This document shows positions 1 to 8,168 of a DNA stretch of 11,358 nucleotides, piece by piece. The notes beneath the pieces are model-generated. The model saw only the letters and a program-made list of their open reading frames with translations, searched no databases and had not been told where the DNA came from. Position 1 is the stretch's first letter; each line of letters starts with the position of its first letter. Source of the DNA: Promethearchaeota archaeon (lineage in GTDB: Archaea; Asgardarchaeota; Lokiarchaeia; Sigynarchaeales; SOKP01); assembly GCA_014729315.1 (NCBI GenBank), contig WJKD01000528.1, positions 1 to 11,358 of the forward strand. Reading direction: 5' to 3'. Both the position numbers and the translations under genes were made by a program.

Positions 1-444
1 AAAAGCTAAAAGATAGGTTGAATTTACCCATGATTGAATATCGTTCGAAGCAGTATATACGTCTGGAAAGTAAAAAAATCCGAGCTTCACGTTGTTCGCT
101 TGCATGTGCGAATTTAATTGATCAGCGGGCAAAATTCCCGTAAGAATCAATTGAACAATAATTCCTAAGCCTAAGAATAACAAAATGTCATCGTATTCTT
201 TTGTCTTTCGGTAAACGAGAAGTAAATCTCGTAATAATGCAATAATCCACAACACAAAAAGGACTGTGTATACAAGCAAAATATCAAGCGCATAATACCA
301 AAGAAGATTTGCTGGAATTACTGCAACAATGTACGCGATAAATCCCCAGCGCTCACCTTTTCTAAAGAAATCGTAGCATAGAAAAATTCCGTAAACGATA
401 AAAAATGTAGCTAACAAGATTATAGATGTTAGATCAATAGCCAT
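1..444 (-). CDS. Integral membrane protein of unknown function (N-terminal 148 residues, runs off the window)
   Basis: An open frame of 148 codons starts at ATG 444-442 and continues past base 1 without a stop, so the C-terminus is missing. The start begins MAIDLTSIILL and lies about 9 nt after a GAGATG word that resembles a Shine-Dalgarno site. The protein is strongly hydrophobic. Likely membrane segments are about residues 5-24, 31-52, 53-70 and 78-96, with a short charged turn (RKTKEYDD) before the last. From about residue 100 there is a polar, aromatic-rich stretch (FYFPDVYTASNDIQSW) that looks like an exposed loop before another hydrophobic run. I do not recognise the family. It lies on the same strand as the next membrane protein (733-1488), but 288 bp and its own TATA-like box separate them, so separate transcription is likely. 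Confidence 0.75.
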   Translation of the reverse strand, partial: MAIDLTSIILLATFFIVYGIFLCYDFFRKGERWGFIAYIVAVIPANLLWYYALDILLVYTVLFVLWIIALLRDLLLVYRKTKEYDDILLFLGLGIIVQLILTGILPADQLNSHMQANNVKLGFFYFPDVYTASNDIQSWVNSTYLLAF

Positions 445-500
445 TGAATTTACATCTCTTTTTTAATTTAGCGTTTAATTTTGTTACAATTATTATTGAA

Positions 501-514
501 ATTATAATATATTT
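501..514 (-). promoter_or_regulatory. TATA-like box for the partial membrane protein gene
   Basis: On the minus strand this reads AAATATATTATAAT. It would place transcription start near 478-482, giving a leader of about 35 nt that contains the GAGATG word ahead of ATG 444. The spacer as a whole is very AT-rich, so the call rests on position as much as on sequence. Confidence 0.35.
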
Positions 515-718
515 AATTTTTGAAATTTTTTAACAAGTTTTTTAAAAATCCATAAATTTGGGAAAAAGGACAAATTATTCATAAAGACTTATTTTTATAG
601 GCTGTAGTATTGAATCTTTAGAAATCCAAATTAAAAGCGTTTTTTTTAGAATAGTGTTTCCAAGCTTTTCTCTTATCATTAAAGTATAGACAAAATGTAT
701 TAATTATTAGGAGATTGT

Positions 719-730
719 AAAAAAGAGAAC
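719..730 (-). terminator. Oligo-T terminator after the 7TM gene
   Basis: Directly after the TAG stop at 735-733 the minus strand reads GTTCTCTTTTTTAC, including six consecutive T. Archaeal RNA polymerase terminates at such T-runs without needing a hairpin. I see no strong stem next to it. The rest of the 445-732 spacer holds nothing else I can support. Confidence 0.4.
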
Positions 731-732
731 AA

Positions 733-1488
733 CTAACCTTCAACTTTAAAGATTCTTCTAGCCCAATTCGGTAAAATGAAACCGATGTAGAATGCTATTG
801 AGGAGATTGTCAGTACAATTCTTGTAATTACGATAATGACTATATTATAAACGAGATACGGTAATACCGCTCCTAAAAAAAAGAGAAGAACGCCAATTAA
901 AATCAATTTTCCTTTTAACTTGATTTCTACCTTCTCTGATCTCAAAGAACGTTGAGTAAAGACAATTCCCGTTGTCAGCACAATCATGATCGCGGAAATT
1001 AAAAAAATCGCAGGGATAAGACTCCATTGATAATCAAATGGTCCCCGAAAGTCAGCTATTAAAGCGATATCTATTAAAAAGAGCAAGATAAAGATTATTT
1101 CAAATATAATACAAATAATTCCCGCTATTATCAAAATAATTTTTCTATTTTTCAAAAATAAAAGCTTAGTAATAACGATTAGCCAACAAAATATCGCAAA
1201 TGGCACGTAAAATACTCCAATGGTTAGAGCCACCTTAATAGTAATAGCGAGATAAAAAGCTTCGTTCAAGGAAGCGTTGGTTAAAAGAATTACTAGAAAC
1301 ACAACAGCGTCAGAAGTCCACGCACCCATCAATCCTAAAATTGCTAAACTTAAGAAGAGTAGCTCACTTTTTTTATTTTTTAAGAATTTTCCAAGAATAA
1401 CTATTATTAATATTAGGGTTATCGTAATATATATTAAACTAAAGCTTCCTTGCATTATTTCTAATAATTCTAATTTAATAGCGACCAC
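733..1488 (-). CDS. Seven-transmembrane protein of unknown function
   Basis: A 251-residue, almost entirely hydrophobic protein. Seven membrane segments can be read at about residues 16-34, 43-70, 80-107, 116-145, 153-176, 193-214 and 216-240. The longest charged stretch (TQRSLRSEKVEIKLKGK, about 178-194) lies between helices 5 and 6, and the C-terminus ends in a basic tail after an IGFILPNW motif. There is no kinase, transporter or peptidase motif and no soluble domain, so the function is unknown; it could be a sensor-like or scaffold membrane protein. The start is uncertain. The first codon is GTG at 1488, but this GTG lies inside an AGGTGG Shine-Dalgarno-like word. An ATT six nt downstream (1479) or the ATG at 1455 are alternatives. 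A TATA-like box about 26 nt upstream would fit a leaderless mRNA beginning near the GTG. Confidence 0.7.
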   Translation of the reverse strand: MVAIKLELLEIMQGSFSLIYITITLILIIVILGKFLKNKKSELLFLSLAILGLMGAWTSDAVVFLVILLTNASLNEAFYLAITIKVALTIGVFYVPFAIFCWLIVITKLLFLKNRKIILIIAGIICIIFEIIFILLFLIDIALIADFRGPFDYQWSLIPAIFLISAIMIVLTTGIVFTQRSLRSEKVEIKLKGKLILIGVLLFFLGAVLPYLVYNIVIIVITRIVLTISSIAFYIGFILPNWARRIFKVEG

Positions 1489-1510
1489 CTTTATTTCATT
1501 TGAGATAATT

Positions 1511-1524
1511 CAAATATTAAATCT
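1511..1524 (-). promoter_or_regulatory. TATA-like box for the 7TM gene
   Basis: The minus strand reads AGATTTAATATTTG. With the usual archaeal spacing of about 25-27 bp, transcription would start around 1489-1492, next to the GTG codon at 1488. This would make the transcript leaderless or nearly so. Confidence 0.35.
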
Positions 1525-1642
1525 TTTGTTGTTTTCAGATTTTTTTTGAATTTCCTTAAAGTTATGTTTATTATTCTTTAAACAAATATTGAGGCATATT
1601 GTAGTATGTATTTTCTAAAGTCAGGAATTAGCTTATAGGATA

Positions 1643-3040
1643 CTAGGAATTTAAATCATTGATAATTTCTTCGAAGGTCGTCATCATGTTTTTCGCTGCG
1701 TTAATATCATCTGATTCGCTCGAGAGCAGTATAGCGTTCCTATACAAAGATATTTTGATTGTGGTTGAGACTTTCTGATGATCGTCTATGACTTTGAGTT
1801 CGTTGATAATATCGTGATATTTATATCCTTGCTCCTCAGTTGCCTTTCTTAGAAGGTTATGAAAGTCATCTATAATTTCTGGAGATACCGTTAATGTTTT
1901 ATTGACTTTTATTCCCTTGGGAAACCCACGTGTTAAAGAACTCATTAAATCGTCTTGATTTGTCATAATCTCAATTAATTTTAATAAAATAAAATTTCCA
2001 TCACTATAAGGAGCGTATTGAGGAAAATAAAATTTTAAGGTATCAGCGGCAGCAAAACAAGCCCTTTCGTCTCGAATACCTCGTGAAATTTCGCCGGGAT
2101 CATTGTCAATCTCTTTTACAGGATGTCCGTTCTCTTTAATGAATTCCTTAGCGATAGATGAAACTGAGGGTGTGGTGATAATGGTGCTTGAAGCAGCATT
2201 TATGATTTTTTCGTCGTAAGCAACAAATAACATCAGAAGATCTTCAAAGTTAACTTCAAGTCCATTTTCGTCTATAACTAATACTCGAGAACCGTCCACA
2301 TCGAAACAGACGCCCAAATGGCTATTTGATGCCTTAACGATATCTGCAGTGTTTCTAATGGTATTAATATTAGGGACGGGATTCCGCGCTCTTTGCCTGT
2401 AATGAGTATTTAGCGCTATTACTTCTATACCTATTTCGTTTAATAGAATAGGAGTGATTTTTCCCGTGGGCCCATAAGAACAATCGACCACTATCTTCAA
2501 ATTTGCTTTCTCAATTCTTTTTTTGTCGACAAGTTGCTGTAAACTCTTTATATATATATCTTCTGTTTGAGGAATATGTGTAATCTGCCCAATCTTATTA
2601 GGAGGAACCCGCCGAATATCTTTAGGATAAATCTCATATTTTTGGATAATCTTTTTTATTTCTGAAGGTGCTAATTCAATTCCCACGGCATTAACAAATC
2701 GAGCACCTACATCTTCTGAATAAAGATGCCCTCCTGAATAATAAGAACCTCCACTTGCTCCAAATCTTCTAATCGTAAATTGTAAAAGAGGATAAGTGCA
2801 ATCTGAAAGATTTAAAAGATTTACACCTGTAGACATAATTCCTGCCGTATATCCTCTTTTTAACATGCGTGAATCGCTGTGGAAATCACGACCAATTACA
2901 ATTGAATCGTTTTCATTAAACATATTTCCATGGATCGCTCCCAATGAAGCTCCAATTTCAGGTGTAAAAATATGATTGGCTCTTCCGATGAGTCTGCCAT
3001 TGTTATACATATCGTTTAGGTTTGTCATTGTGAATTTCAC
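1643..3040 (-). CDS. Alpha-D-phosphohexomutase homologue lacking the catalytic serine (probable pseudoenzyme)
   Basis: A 465-residue protein, the usual length for the phosphoglucomutase/phosphomannomutase/GlmM superfamily. Those enzymes move phosphate between C1 and C6 of a hexose through a phosphoserine. The fold is recognisable throughout: TPEIGASLGA (26-35), IVIGRDFHSDSRML (47-60), LQFTIRRFGASGG (86-98), VGIELAPSEIKK (119-130), FDVDGSRVLVIDENG (246-260) and FPQYAPYSDG (339-348). The catalytic motifs have changed. The TASHNP loop is replaced without a gap by S102-GGHLY107, putting Gly104 where the phosphoserine should be. The metal loop DGDxDR is DVDGSR (247-252), with the third Asp now Ser. 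The sugar loop GGExSGH is AAADTLK (330-336). The C-terminal RxSGTEP phosphate loop is missing (433-445). The frame is intact, which argues for retention rather than decay. The start is GTG 3040 or, perhaps better, ATG 3028 with GTGA eight nt upstream. Mutase activity is unlikely; a regulatory or binding role is inferred. Confidence 0.85.
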   Translation of the reverse strand: MKFTMTNLNDMYNNGRLIGRANHIFTPEIGASLGAIHGNMFNENDSIVIGRDFHSDSRMLKRGYTAGIMSTGVNLLNLSDCTYPLLQFTIRRFGASGGSYYSGGHLYSEDVGARFVNAVGIELAPSEIKKIIQKYEIYPKDIRRVPPNKIGQITHIPQTEDIYIKSLQQLVDKKRIEKANLKIVVDCSYGPTGKITPILLNEIGIEVIALNTHYRQRARNPVPNINTIRNTADIVKASNSHLGVCFDVDGSRVLVIDENGLEVNFEDLLMLFVAYDEKIINAASSTIITTPSVSSIAKEFIKENGHPVKEIDNDPGEISRGIRDERACFAAADTLKFYFPQYAPYSDGNFILLKLIEIMTNQDDLMSSLTRGFPKGIKVNKTLTVSPEIIDDFHNLLRKATEEQGYKYHDIINELKVIDDHQKVSTTIKISLYRNAILLSSESDDINAAKNMMTTFEEIINDLNS

Positions 3041-3080
3041 AGATTACATTAATATTTTATTGAATTTTCTAAAAAGAAAA

Positions 3081-3090
3081 TATATAATAT
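3081..3090 (-). promoter_or_regulatory. TATA-like box for the phosphohexomutase-like gene
   Basis: The minus strand reads ATATTATATA. It lies about 40-60 nt upstream of the possible starts at 3040 and 3028, predicting transcription start near 3060 and a leader of 20-30 nt. Confidence 0.4.
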
Positions 3091-3343
3091 CAAACAAAAA
3101 TGACTTTATATTTTTTATCTTTTAAATCTATAAACATAATTATTTGATTTTAACTAGTCGCAAAATCAGAGTAGAAATCAAGCTATTTAATAATCATTAA
3201 CAACATTTTTAACCTCTTAATTAGATGGCACTCGGATGAGTTTTGCACAATTTTAATTAATAATTTATCAGTCTAAGAAATTTAAAAATATTTGTTCTTT
3301 CTATGTACAACCTTTAATTAAATTAAGAATGGCACATTTAATG

Positions 3344-3352
3344 TATTTAAAA
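3344..3352 (+). promoter_or_regulatory. TATA box for the GH13 gene
   Basis: TATTTAAAA lies about 45 nt ahead of the TTG start. It predicts transcription start near 3370-3375 and a leader of about 20 nt that contains the GTGATC ribosome-binding site. This is one of the clearest promoter candidates in the window. Confidence 0.5.
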
Positions 3353-3383
3353 AGTGAAATTCCTTAGAAAACCTACCTGAAAA

Positions 3384-3389
3384 GTGATC
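3384..3389 (+). promoter_or_regulatory. Shine-Dalgarno site deciding the TTG start of the GH13 gene
   Basis: GTGATC matches the core of the archaeal anti-Shine-Dalgarno complement (GGAGGTGATC) and ends 4 nt before TTG 3394. An in-frame TGA at 3385-3387 overlaps the site, so no start further upstream is possible. The first in-frame ATG is about 60 codons downstream, inside conserved-looking sequence. Confidence 0.6.
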
Positions 3390-3393
3390 AGAG

Positions 3394-6300
3394 TTGAAAA
3401 TTTCGAGAGAAGCCAGAACTAAATATCAAATTGACGAGTATGATTTTGATGAAAAAGGAAATTTATTTTTCGATGGTAAAGTCCATCTGGTGAGGTCTTT
3501 AGTAAAGAAGCTTAACGAAAAGAGGGATTTAATCAGCTTTCCTGAATTAGCTATTAGAACGGGACAATTTAACGGAATGTCGCTAATCTTTGAGATAAAT
3601 CATTATTTTCTCAATAAATATCGCGAAAAAAATAAAGAAATTTCTCTCAAAAACCAATTATTTGAGCATCTAAAAGAAACCATCGGTTACGAGGAATTAT
3701 ACGAAGCGACAAAAACATTGGTCGATGAATTTCCTCCTGAAAAGATATACACGAAAAAAAAGGATATCGACAAGTTTTTAAAAAAAAAGGAGGGAGACAT
3801 TGAGAGAACAGCAAAATATTTGGACGAGTTTGTAAATTTATGGCTTGCAAACATCAATCCTGCCTTTTCTCCATATTTAGAATTATTTGATGATTATAAA
3901 CTTGAAAAAAAAACAGTATACAAAAAAATTGTTGACGAAATAGAATCTTTTTTTGAAGATTTACCAAAATTCGGACCAAAAAATCAAAATCTTATTAAAA
4001 TGCTTAAAGACCCTTACAAAGAGCATCCACATTCCATCAAAGAACAACTTGAATATATATATGAAGAATGGGGCAGTATTTTAGATGTGTATACTTACAG
4101 AATTTTAATCGCCCTTGATTTAATCCGGGAAGAAGAGATGTTTAGAGGATTAGGTCCTGGTGAATCAAAAGTTATTGAATACGATGTATTGGACGAAAAC
4201 TACACGCCAGATAAAGAATGGATGCCTAAAGTCATAATGATTGCAAAAAACATCTATGTATGGCTTGATCAACTCTCTAAAAAATATCATAGAAATATTT
4301 CAAAAATAAACGAAATTCCAGACGAAGAACTTGAACAACTTCGGAAATGGGGATTCAACGCTCTTTGGCTTATCGGGTTATGGGAACGCTCCCAAGCCTC
4401 AAAAACGATTAAGAGATGGTGTGGTAATCCCGAGGCGGAAGCTAGTGCGTACTCTCTTTACGATTATGAAATTGCTAACGATTTAGGTGGTTATGACGCG
4501 TATAAAAATTTAAAAGACCGCGCCTGGGCCCGAGGTATTCGCCTTGCCAGCGATATGGTTCCTAATCATACGGGAATCGTCTCAAAATGGACTATGGAGC
4601 ATCCTGATTGGTTTATAAGTCTTCCGTATCCACCATTTCCTTCGTATTCTTATAAAGGTGTTAGCCTTTCGGGAGATCCTAACATCGGTATCTATCTTGA
4701 GGATAAATATTTTACTCGAACTGACGCAGCAGTCACCTTTAAAAGGGAGGATTATAGAAATAACGACACGCGTTATATTTATCACGGAAACGATGGTACT
4801 AGCTTTCCTTGGAACGATACAGCACAATTAAATTTTTTGAACCCCGATGTCCGTGAAGCAGTGATCCAAAAAATCTTGCATGTATCCAGATTATTTCCTA
4901 TCATCCGTTTTGATGCTGCAATGACATTAACACGAAAACATTACCAAAGATTATGGTTTCCAGAACCAGGTACAGGAGGGGCTATCCCTTCAAGGGCGGA
5001 GCATGGCCTTTCAAGGGAAGAATTTTACGAAGCGATGCCTAAGGAATTTTGGAGAGAGGTTGTAGAAAGAATAAACAAAGAAAATCCAGATACTTTGCTA
5101 TTAGCTGAAGCATTTTGGCTTCTCGAAGGATTTTTCGTACGTCATCTCGGAATGCATCGCGTTTACAATTCTGCTTTTATGAATATGCTCAGCGACGAAG
5201 ATAACGCCAAATATAGGGCGGTTTTAAAAAATACATTAGAATTTGATCCTAAAATCTTGAAACGATTCGTAAATTTTATGAACAACCCAGACGAAGAGAC
5301 TGCCATCAAACAATTCGGCTCTGGAGAGAAATATTTCGGAGTCTGCGCGATGTTGGTAACGATGCCAGGCTTACCAATGTTTGGACACGGGCAAATAAAA
5401 GGATTTCACGAAAAATACGGTATGGAATATCGTAAAGCATATTGGGACGAAAATGTTAACGAAGGTTTATTAAAACATCACGAACATACCATTTTTCCAA
5501 TAATGAAAAAACGATATTTATTTGCAGAAGTGAAGAACTTTTTATTATATGACTTTTGGACTGGAAATTACGTGAACGAAGATGTTTTCGCGTATTCTAA
5601 TAGAATAGGAGAAGAAAGAGCCTTAGTAATTTATCATAATAAATATGCCGAGACATCGGGTTTCATTAAAAATTCTGTCGGATTTGCTGTTAAAAAAGAA
5701 AATGAAACGGAATTAATCCAAAAGACCCTCGCTGAGGGGCTTAAATTGCCCTACGAGGGATATTGTATTTTCAAGGATTATATGACGGGATTAGAATATA
5801 TAAGAAGGAATAAAGTCATTCACGATCGAGGTTTATATATCGAACTCCACGCCTACCAAACCTTTGTATTTATGGATTTTCACATTGTTCAAGACAATCA
5901 ATTTTTCCATTATTCTCAATTATACGACTTACTTGGAGGAAAAGGAGTATATAATATTGATAACACGCTTCAAGACATAATATACGAACCTTTACATTCA
6001 CTTTTTCAAGAGATTGTAAATGCAGAAATTTATACAAAGCTACTCTCGACTCCTAGCAAGGACGAAACAATAGAGATGCTGCAAGTTAAATTAGAAGAAT
6101 TCTTGCGAGAAATCAACAATTATTCTAGGAGTGAAACTAATAGCAATGATATTTACGCTATCAAGAATGAAATTATCGAAAATTTAAAAAAAGTGCTATT
6201 TTTACAGGAAAATTATAAAGATATTACTATAAAAGCATCATTAAAACCATTTTTACTACAAATCATCCCGAAATCTCCGTTTGAATGGGGTATCGCTCTC

Positions 6301-6810
6301 ACTTTTGGATTAATTCGATTTGTCGGAAAAGTGATTTCAGATAACAAATACGAACAGATTAGTAGGAGCTTAATAGACGAATGGCGATTATCCAAATATA
6401 TAGAATTGACATTACATTCTCTGGCATCTTCTAAAGATATCATTGAGACCGATTTTATACCTTTAATAAAGCTAATGATTTCGAATCAAACATTCTTTAG
6501 AAACGAAGAATTAGAATCATTAGATAGTTATGCTATACTGCGAAACCTAATTAGCGATCCAGAAATTCAAGATTTCCTTAATATAAATCGTTTTCAGAAT
6601 GTGTTATGGTTCAGCGCTGAAAAATTTGATAAATTTACAAAATGGTTTTCCTTCATAATTTTAATTAATTGGGTCGAGGAAGAAAAATATGATAGAAAGA
6701 ATTTAGAGAAGTATATTCAACATATTCAAACTTGGATTCACTCCGCAGAGAATTCGAATTATCAAGTGGAGAAGTTATTAGAGTTTGTCAAACAAAAAGG
6801 GCTTAGTTAG
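3394..6810 (+). CDS. Large cytosolic GH13 (alpha-amylase family) glycoside hydrolase or transglycosylase
   Basis: An 1138-residue protein, far longer than a typical 450-600 residue alpha-amylase, with no signal peptide. Residues 1 to about 285 form a charged helical region. The (beta/alpha)8 barrel runs from about 315 to 705, followed by a beta domain C to about 832 and a second helical region to the end. GH13 motifs are present: region I DMVPNHTG (387-394), region II IIRFDAA with Arg505 and nucleophile Asp507, region III LLAEAF with acid/base Glu572, and region IV FMNNPDEE with Asp633. Region IV is normally NHD; here it is NPD, so His is replaced by Pro while all three carboxylates remain. 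The stretch GLPMFGHGQIKGFHEKYGMEY follows. From memory, large proteins of this architecture also occur in bacteria such as Chloroflexota, so ancient transfer is possible. It probably cleaves or rearranges intracellular alpha-glucans; the exact bond and product are unknown. It begins with TTG behind a GTGATC ribosome site and is convergent with the nucleotidyltransferase gene. Confidence 0.88.
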   Translation: MKISREARTKYQIDEYDFDEKGNLFFDGKVHLVRSLVKKLNEKRDLISFPELAIRTGQFNGMSLIFEINHYFLNKYREKNKEISLKNQLFEHLKETIGYEELYEATKTLVDEFPPEKIYTKKKDIDKFLKKKEGDIERTAKYLDEFVNLWLANINPAFSPYLELFDDYKLEKKTVYKKIVDEIESFFEDLPKFGPKNQNLIKMLKDPYKEHPHSIKEQLEYIYEEWGSILDVYTYRILIALDLIREEEMFRGLGPGESKVIEYDVLDENYTPDKEWMPKVIMIAKNIYVWLDQLSKKYHRNISKINEIPDEELEQLRKWGFNALWLIGLWERSQASKTIKRWCGNPEAEASAYSLYDYEIANDLGGYDAYKNLKDRAWARGIRLASDMVPNHTGIVSKWTMEHPDWFISLPYPPFPSYSYKGVSLSGDPNIGIYLEDKYFTRTDAAVTFKREDYRNNDTRYIYHGNDGTSFPWNDTAQLNFLNPDVREAVIQKILHVSRLFPIIRFDAAMTLTRKHYQRLWFPEPGTGGAIPSRAEHGLSREEFYEAMPKEFWREVVERINKENPDTLLLAEAFWLLEGFFVRHLGMHRVYNSAFMNMLSDEDNAKYRAVLKNTLEFDPKILKRFVNFMNNPDEETAIKQFGSGEKYFGVCAMLVTMPGLPMFGHGQIKGFHEKYGMEYRKAYWDENVNEGLLKHHEHTIFPIMKKRYLFAEVKNFLLYDFWTGNYVNEDVFAYSNRIGEERALVIYHNKYAETSGFIKNSVGFAVKKENETELIQKTLAEGLKLPYEGYCIFKDYMTGLEYIRRNKVIHDRGLYIELHAYQTFVFMDFHIVQDNQFFHYSQLYDLLGGKGVYNIDNTLQDIIYEPLHSLFQEIVNAEIYTKLLSTPSKDETIEMLQVKLEEFLREINNYSRSETNSNDIYAIKNEIIENLKKVLFLQENYKDITIKASLKPFLLQIIPKSPFEWGIALTFGLIRFVGKVISDNKYEQISRSLIDEWRLSKYIELTLHSLASSKDIIETDFIPLIKLMISNQTFFRNEELESLDSYAILRNLISDPEIQDFLNINRFQNVLWFSAEKFDKFTKWFSFIILINWVEEEKYDRKNLEKYIQHIQTWIHSAENSNYQVEKLLEFVKQKGLS

Positions 6811-6821
6811 TTTAATTACAT

Positions 6822-6838
6822 TCTAAGAAAAGAAAAAG
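6822..6838 (-). terminator. T-rich terminator candidate after the nucleotidyltransferase gene
   Basis: In the 72-bp spacer between the convergent genes the minus strand reads ACTTTTTCTTTTCTTAG, a pyrimidine tract of the kind used for archaeal termination. Plus-strand T-rich sequence at about 6857-6896 could serve the GH13 gene, but it reaches into the opposing gene. Confidence 0.35.
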
Positions 6839-6882
6839 TTCAAGGAGAAGATGATCCTCTTTATTATTAAATTTAATTTCTA

Positions 6883-8037
6883 TTATTCTACTTTTTGTCC
6901 CATCTCAAGAGTCTCATCTTGTATAACTTGTTCGCTGCTTACTTTACAATAAGGAGCAATTATCGCTTTTTTTAATACTACGTTATCACCTATTTCACAA
7001 CTATTGCAAATAATAGAATCAATAATTTTACAACCCGCTCCTACTTTAACATTCTCCCATATCACACTTCTCTCTATTATCGTGTCTTGACCAATTGAGA
7101 CATTACTTCCTATCACGCTCAGTTCTTTAATTCTCACATTATTGTGAAGTTTGACATGCTCTCCAAAAGCTGTCGGTTTTTCAATCTTCACATCCCTACC
7201 CGAATCTATGATTCCCATGACATATACTTCATCGTATTCCTCTCCGTTAGGAGTGATCGGCCAGGCGTATTTTCTTAAAAGGTCCCAATTTGCCCATAAA
7301 TAAGTTTCAGGATTTCCACAATCTAGCCAATAATAGTCTCTGACGAAACCATATAAATCGTACTTATTTTCGAGAAGATACGGGAATAATTCCCCTCCGA
7401 AATCCATCAAATTAGTCTCGTGAAGGATTTTTTCTACTTTGTCTTGGAAACAATAAATACCGGTATTTATTATGTTAGTATGAAGGAATAATTCAGCTTT
7501 TTGGGTCATACTACTTAGATATAATTCCATCGGACCAGGTTTTTCTAAAAATAAATAAATCTTTCTTTCCTTATCGAGTAAAACAACTCCGTATTGAGAG
7601 GTGTGGCTCTCTACTGTCTTCATTGAAATGGTTGCAATCCCGCCTTTCTTAGTATGAAAAGACATGAAATCGCGCATCGGTAGGTTCGTTACAATATCAG
7701 CCATAGAAACCACCACGTTTTCGGAATCCAAATGGTCCGTTAGCAATCTATATGCGTCAGCCGTTCCTACGCTTTCTTGAACAACACATTCCAGTTCAAC
7801 ATCGCCCAATTCGTCTTTGGTCCATGTTTTTTCTATATATTCCTTTAGTTTTTCTCCCATGTAAGCCAACGCAAGAATAATATGCTTTATGTCAGCGTAA
7901 ATGAGATGCGCTATGGCGTAATCAACCATCGGTTTATTAGTTACCTTAACAAGTGGTTTTGGGAGTTCCGCTGTCAAAGGCATTAGTCTCGTGCCTTTTC
8001 CACCAGCCAATATAATTGCTGACCATTTGCGCGTCAT
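6883..8037 (-). CDS. Sugar-1-phosphate nucleotidyltransferase with left-handed beta-helix tail
   Basis: A 384-residue NDP-sugar pyrophosphorylase (NTP + sugar-1-phosphate to NDP-sugar + PPi), cytosolic. The Rossmann-like catalytic domain opens with AGGKGTRLMPLT...PKPLV (11-30), the nucleotide-binding signature. Asp114 in SMAD (111-114) fits the metal-binding Asp. EKP (165-167), NTGIYCF (191-197) and WLDCGNPETY (237-246) are typical downstream family motifs. From about 285 to 367 hexapeptide-like repeats (for example NVSIGQDTIIERSVIWENVKVGAGCKI, shown in part) form a left-handed beta-helix, as in ManC/GMPP, GlmU and GlgC relatives. All catalytic elements seem intact. Whether it handles glucose-, mannose- or glucosamine-1-phosphate, and which NTP, cannot be read from sequence. 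ATG 8037 has no clear Shine-Dalgarno word. The gene lies 131 bp after the GalT-like gene on the same strand and may be co-transcribed or use a weak TATA-like box around 8098-8107. Confidence 0.9.
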   Translation of the reverse strand: MTRKWSAIILAGGKGTRLMPLTAELPKPLVKVTNKPMVDYAIAHLIYADIKHIILALAYMGEKLKEYIEKTWTKDELGDVELECVVQESVGTADAYRLLTDHLDSENVVVSMADIVTNLPMRDFMSFHTKKGGIATISMKTVESHTSQYGVVLLDKERKIYLFLEKPGPMELYLSSMTQKAELFLHTNIINTGIYCFQDKVEKILHETNLMDFGGELFPYLLENKYDLYGFVRDYYWLDCGNPETYLWANWDLLRKYAWPITPNGEEYDEVYVMGIIDSGRDVKIEKPTAFGEHVKLHNNVRIKELSVIGSNVSIGQDTIIERSVIWENVKVGAGCKIIDSIICNSCEIGDNVVLKKAIIAPYCKVSSEQVIQDETLEMGQKVE

Positions 8038-8168
8038 TTTGTTTAGATATTGATGCTATTTATGGTTTCAATACTTATTAGATAATACACATTACATAAT
8101 AAATAACATTATATTTCTTCTTATCCTAGTCTTTTTTTCTTTAAGAGAAAATAATCAAATATCGATTC

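Larger units (their letters stand above)
3041..3393. other. Divergent intergenic region between the phosphohexomutase-like and GH13 genes
   Basis: A 353-bp AT-rich spacer separating two divergently transcribed genes. Besides a TATA-like box for each gene, I see only one short direct repeat, ATGGCAC, at 3225-3231 and 3329-3335. The copies are 104 bp apart, and the second lies just upstream of the GH13 TATA box. No convincing small ORF or structured RNA is visible. Confidence 0.5.

Noticed and set aside
1277..1549. Open frames antisense to the called genes, such as 1277-1549 and 9653-9868 (+) and 3647-3850, 4582-4827 and 6213-6443 (-)
   Set aside because: Each lies wholly or mostly opposite a much better supported gene, and none shows a domain or a ribosome site.
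3225..3335. Direct repeat ATGGCAC, two copies 104 bp apart upstream of the GH13 gene
   Set aside because: A seven-base match in two copies is too weak to call an operator without comparative data.
6851..6952. Plus-strand frame of 33 codons behind AAGGAG at the convergent junction
   Set aside because: Only 3 nt separate AGGAG from the ATG, and most of the frame is antisense to the 3' end of the nucleotidyltransferase gene; the product (MILFIIKFNFYY...) looks random.
8135..8151. TTTTCTTTAAGAGAAAA hairpin after the GalT-like gene as a terminator
   Set aside because: The stem is AT-rich and contains a wobble pair, and no T-run follows on the minus strand, so termination there is not supported.
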